Shown here piece by piece: positions 4,761 through 5,587 of a stretch of DNA of 5,587 nucleotides (the stretch's first letter is position 1; each line of letters begins with the position of its first letter). Origin of the DNA: DRYM01 sp964564025 (lineage in GTDB: Archaea > Thermoproteota > Thermoprotei_A > EX4484-217-1); NCBI GenBank assembly GCA_964564025.1, contig CAZLZO010000066.1:1-5587 (forward strand). Direction: 5' to 3'. The notes under the pieces are model-generated. The model did not search any database. It had not been told where the DNA came from and saw only the letters and a list, made by a program, of their open reading frames with translations. A program made the translations under genes and the position numbers.

Positions 4761-5444
4761 TTAAATAAGCTTGAATTCTTTCTTGAAAATATGAAGATGG
4801 TAGATAGTAAAAACACTCAGTATTATCACCACTATACCATAGTAAATAAGGGGCCTCCTACTTATGATTATTCCTTCTCCAATGTTTATCGTTAATGTTA
4901 CTGGGGAATTAGAGTTGTTAATGATTCTAAATGTGTAAATTCCACTCTTTAACACTTTAGCGTAAAAGTATTTCGGCAAAGTGTTTTTACTAATGCTGCC
5001 ATTTAGTTCATAACTATTAATTCCTCCTTCAGGATTAATAATTTCTATTGACAGAACAGCATTAGCCGGGTTTAAACTAGTTATGTTTAAACCTATAATT
5101 CTTACAACCGATTCGACAAGAGAATTAATGCTATGAGGAGGTTCAGAAAACATTATGTGAATCCATTTCTCCTTTCTGTAAATAGATGTTGGAGTACTAG
5201 ATGTCATGGCATCATAAAGTATGTTTTTATATCTACCGATGATATTTAAAGCATCTTCCATTGAGATAGAATTAAGGTTAAGCCATACATATTTAAAATT
5301 CCATGCATCATTTTCCTTAATCACAATAGTAAATGAGCCACTATAAGTTCCAATGAGCATTTTAGTTTCTAGTAAAGCTGTAAGAACGATTCCTAACGCC
5401 ATTAAGACTATTAGACTTAGTGTAAAAATTGTCTTTTTACTCAT
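4761..5444 (-). CDS. Unrecognised membrane-anchored protein with two TM helices
   Basis: I do not recognise this family. From ATG 5444 it has 227 residues. A short basic start MSKKT precedes a hydrophobic helix (about 5-24, IFTLSLIVLMALGIVLTALL) that is a signal anchor. A polar region of ~170 residues follows, rich in Ser, Asn, Ile and Thr, with two probable N-glycosylation sequons of the N-x-S/T type (LNITS and LNGS). Next is a beta-rich stretch (YFYAKVLKSGIYTFRIINNS) resembling an extracytoplasmic beta-sandwich. The C-terminal helix (about 200-219, LIYYGIVVIILSVFTIYHLH) is followed by the basic tail FKKEFKLI. The likely topology puts the central domain outside the cell. The GTG at 5453 is an alternative start, three codons earlier. 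The upstream gene ends at 5460, so the two may form an operon, but a TATA-like box at 5466-5471 also fits a leaderless message from ATG 5444. Confidence 0.75.
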   Translation of the reverse strand: MSKKTIFTLSLIVLMALGIVLTALLETKMLIGTYSGSFTIVIKENDAWNFKYVWLNLNSISMEDALNIIGRYKNILYDAMTSSTPTSIYRKEKWIHIMFSEPPHSINSLVESVVRIIGLNITSLNPANAVLSIEIINPEGGINSYELNGSISKNTLPKYFYAKVLKSGIYTFRIINNSNSPVTLTINIGEGIIISRRPLIYYGIVVIILSVFTIYHLHIFKKEFKLI

Positions 5445-5459
5445 AATTAACACTCTATG

Positions 5460-5587
5460 TTACTTGTTATAGCAGTTTTCTGGAAAAACGTTTCCCCATA
5501 AGTTATAAAATAACGTTTCTTTAATTGCTAGTCTAGGTTCTTTAATTTTCTCTTCAGCAGCCTTACCTACAGGTACTATTACTTCTA
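5460..5587 (-). CDS. C-terminal 41 codons of an unknown gene, 5' part outside window
   Basis: One minus-strand frame is open from the window edge to TAA 5460-5462 and reads EVIVPVGKAAEEKIKEPRLA followed by IKETLFYNLWGNVFPENCYNK. The composition (hydrophobic strand, then a charged amphipathic helix, then an aromatic C-terminus) looks like real protein and the codon use is like its neighbours. I cannot name the family. It ends only 15 bases before ATG 5444 of the next gene, so co-transcription is likely. Confidence 0.6.
   Translation of the reverse strand, partial: EVIVPVGKAAEEKIKEPRLAIKETLFYNLWGNVFPENCYNK
5466..5471 (-). promoter_or_regulatory. TATA-like box before the membrane-protein gene
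   Basis: TATAAC on the minus strand, centred ~26 bases before ATG 5444, fits a leaderless promoter. It overlaps the last codons of the upstream gene, so it may be coincidental. Confidence 0.3.

Noticed and set aside
4753..4763. Small palindrome TTAACTGTTAA over the stop of the membrane-protein gene
   Set aside because: Five-base arms in AT-rich sequence are expected by chance and no T-run is attached.
5482..5495. Near-palindrome around AACGTT before the last gene boundary
   Set aside because: It is imperfect and lies inside coding sequence of the partial upstream gene.
1..5587. CRISPR array, tRNA, rRNA or insertion sequence
   Set aside because: I saw no regularly spaced direct repeats, no cloverleaf, no rRNA-like block, and no transposase or terminal inverted repeats flanking the damaged region.

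Overview
This AT-rich window looks archaeal, probably from a thermophilic member of the Thermoproteota or a related deep lineage. The clues are a short archaeal HTH regulator of COG2522 type, TATA-like boxes about 25-35 bases upstream of several starts, GGTGG/GGAGG ribosome-binding sites, TTG/GTG starts, and a mevalonate-pathway enzyme. The lineage is inference; no rRNA or other phylogenetic marker is present.

Layout, left to right. On the minus strand (1-793) lies the N-terminal two thirds of a class II HMG-CoA reductase, cut by the window edge just after its catalytic lysine. Upstream of it on the same strand is a small XRE-type HTH regulator (926-1309). A divergent intergenic region with a perfect 13-bp-arm palindrome follows. 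It faces a plus-strand YeeE/YedE sulfur-compound permease that keeps only about 119 native residues. That permease runs, out of frame, into the back part of an acylphosphatase, which itself has an internal frameshift (1833-2074). Next is an E1-like ThiF/MoeB adenylyltransferase (2240 onward) that stops being homologous at residue ~169. There it meets, tail to tail, a minus-strand CopA-type heavy-metal P1B-ATPase that keeps only its two HMA domains and first membrane segments and has a frameshift in an A6 run. Divergent from copA is an ArsR-like winged-helix regulator with a C-terminal CxxC-x3-H motif (3543-4091). It is followed by an ICMT/PEMT-like membrane methyltransferase (4127-4713) with a one-base frameshift near its end. 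Convergent to this is an unrecognised two-TM membrane protein (4761-5444), preceded on the same strand by the last 41 codons of an unknown gene.

The central observation is structural. Between about 1480 and 3460 every gene is incomplete, and there are two abrupt homology switches, at ~1831-1836 (permease to acylphosphatase) and ~2739-2746 (E1 enzyme to antisense ATPase). In addition, three genes (acylphosphatase, copA, methyltransferase) each need exactly one extra base to restore the reading frame, two of them in A runs. This is either a patch of genome in active decay and rearrangement, or a draft or metagenomic assembly with chimeric joins and homopolymer undercalls. The sequence alone cannot decide, and the A-run pattern favours sequencing error for the frameshifts. 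The best candidates for new biology are the palindrome in front of the permease with related half-sites near the divergent regulator, and the putative metal-sensing regulator beside the copper-type ATPase.
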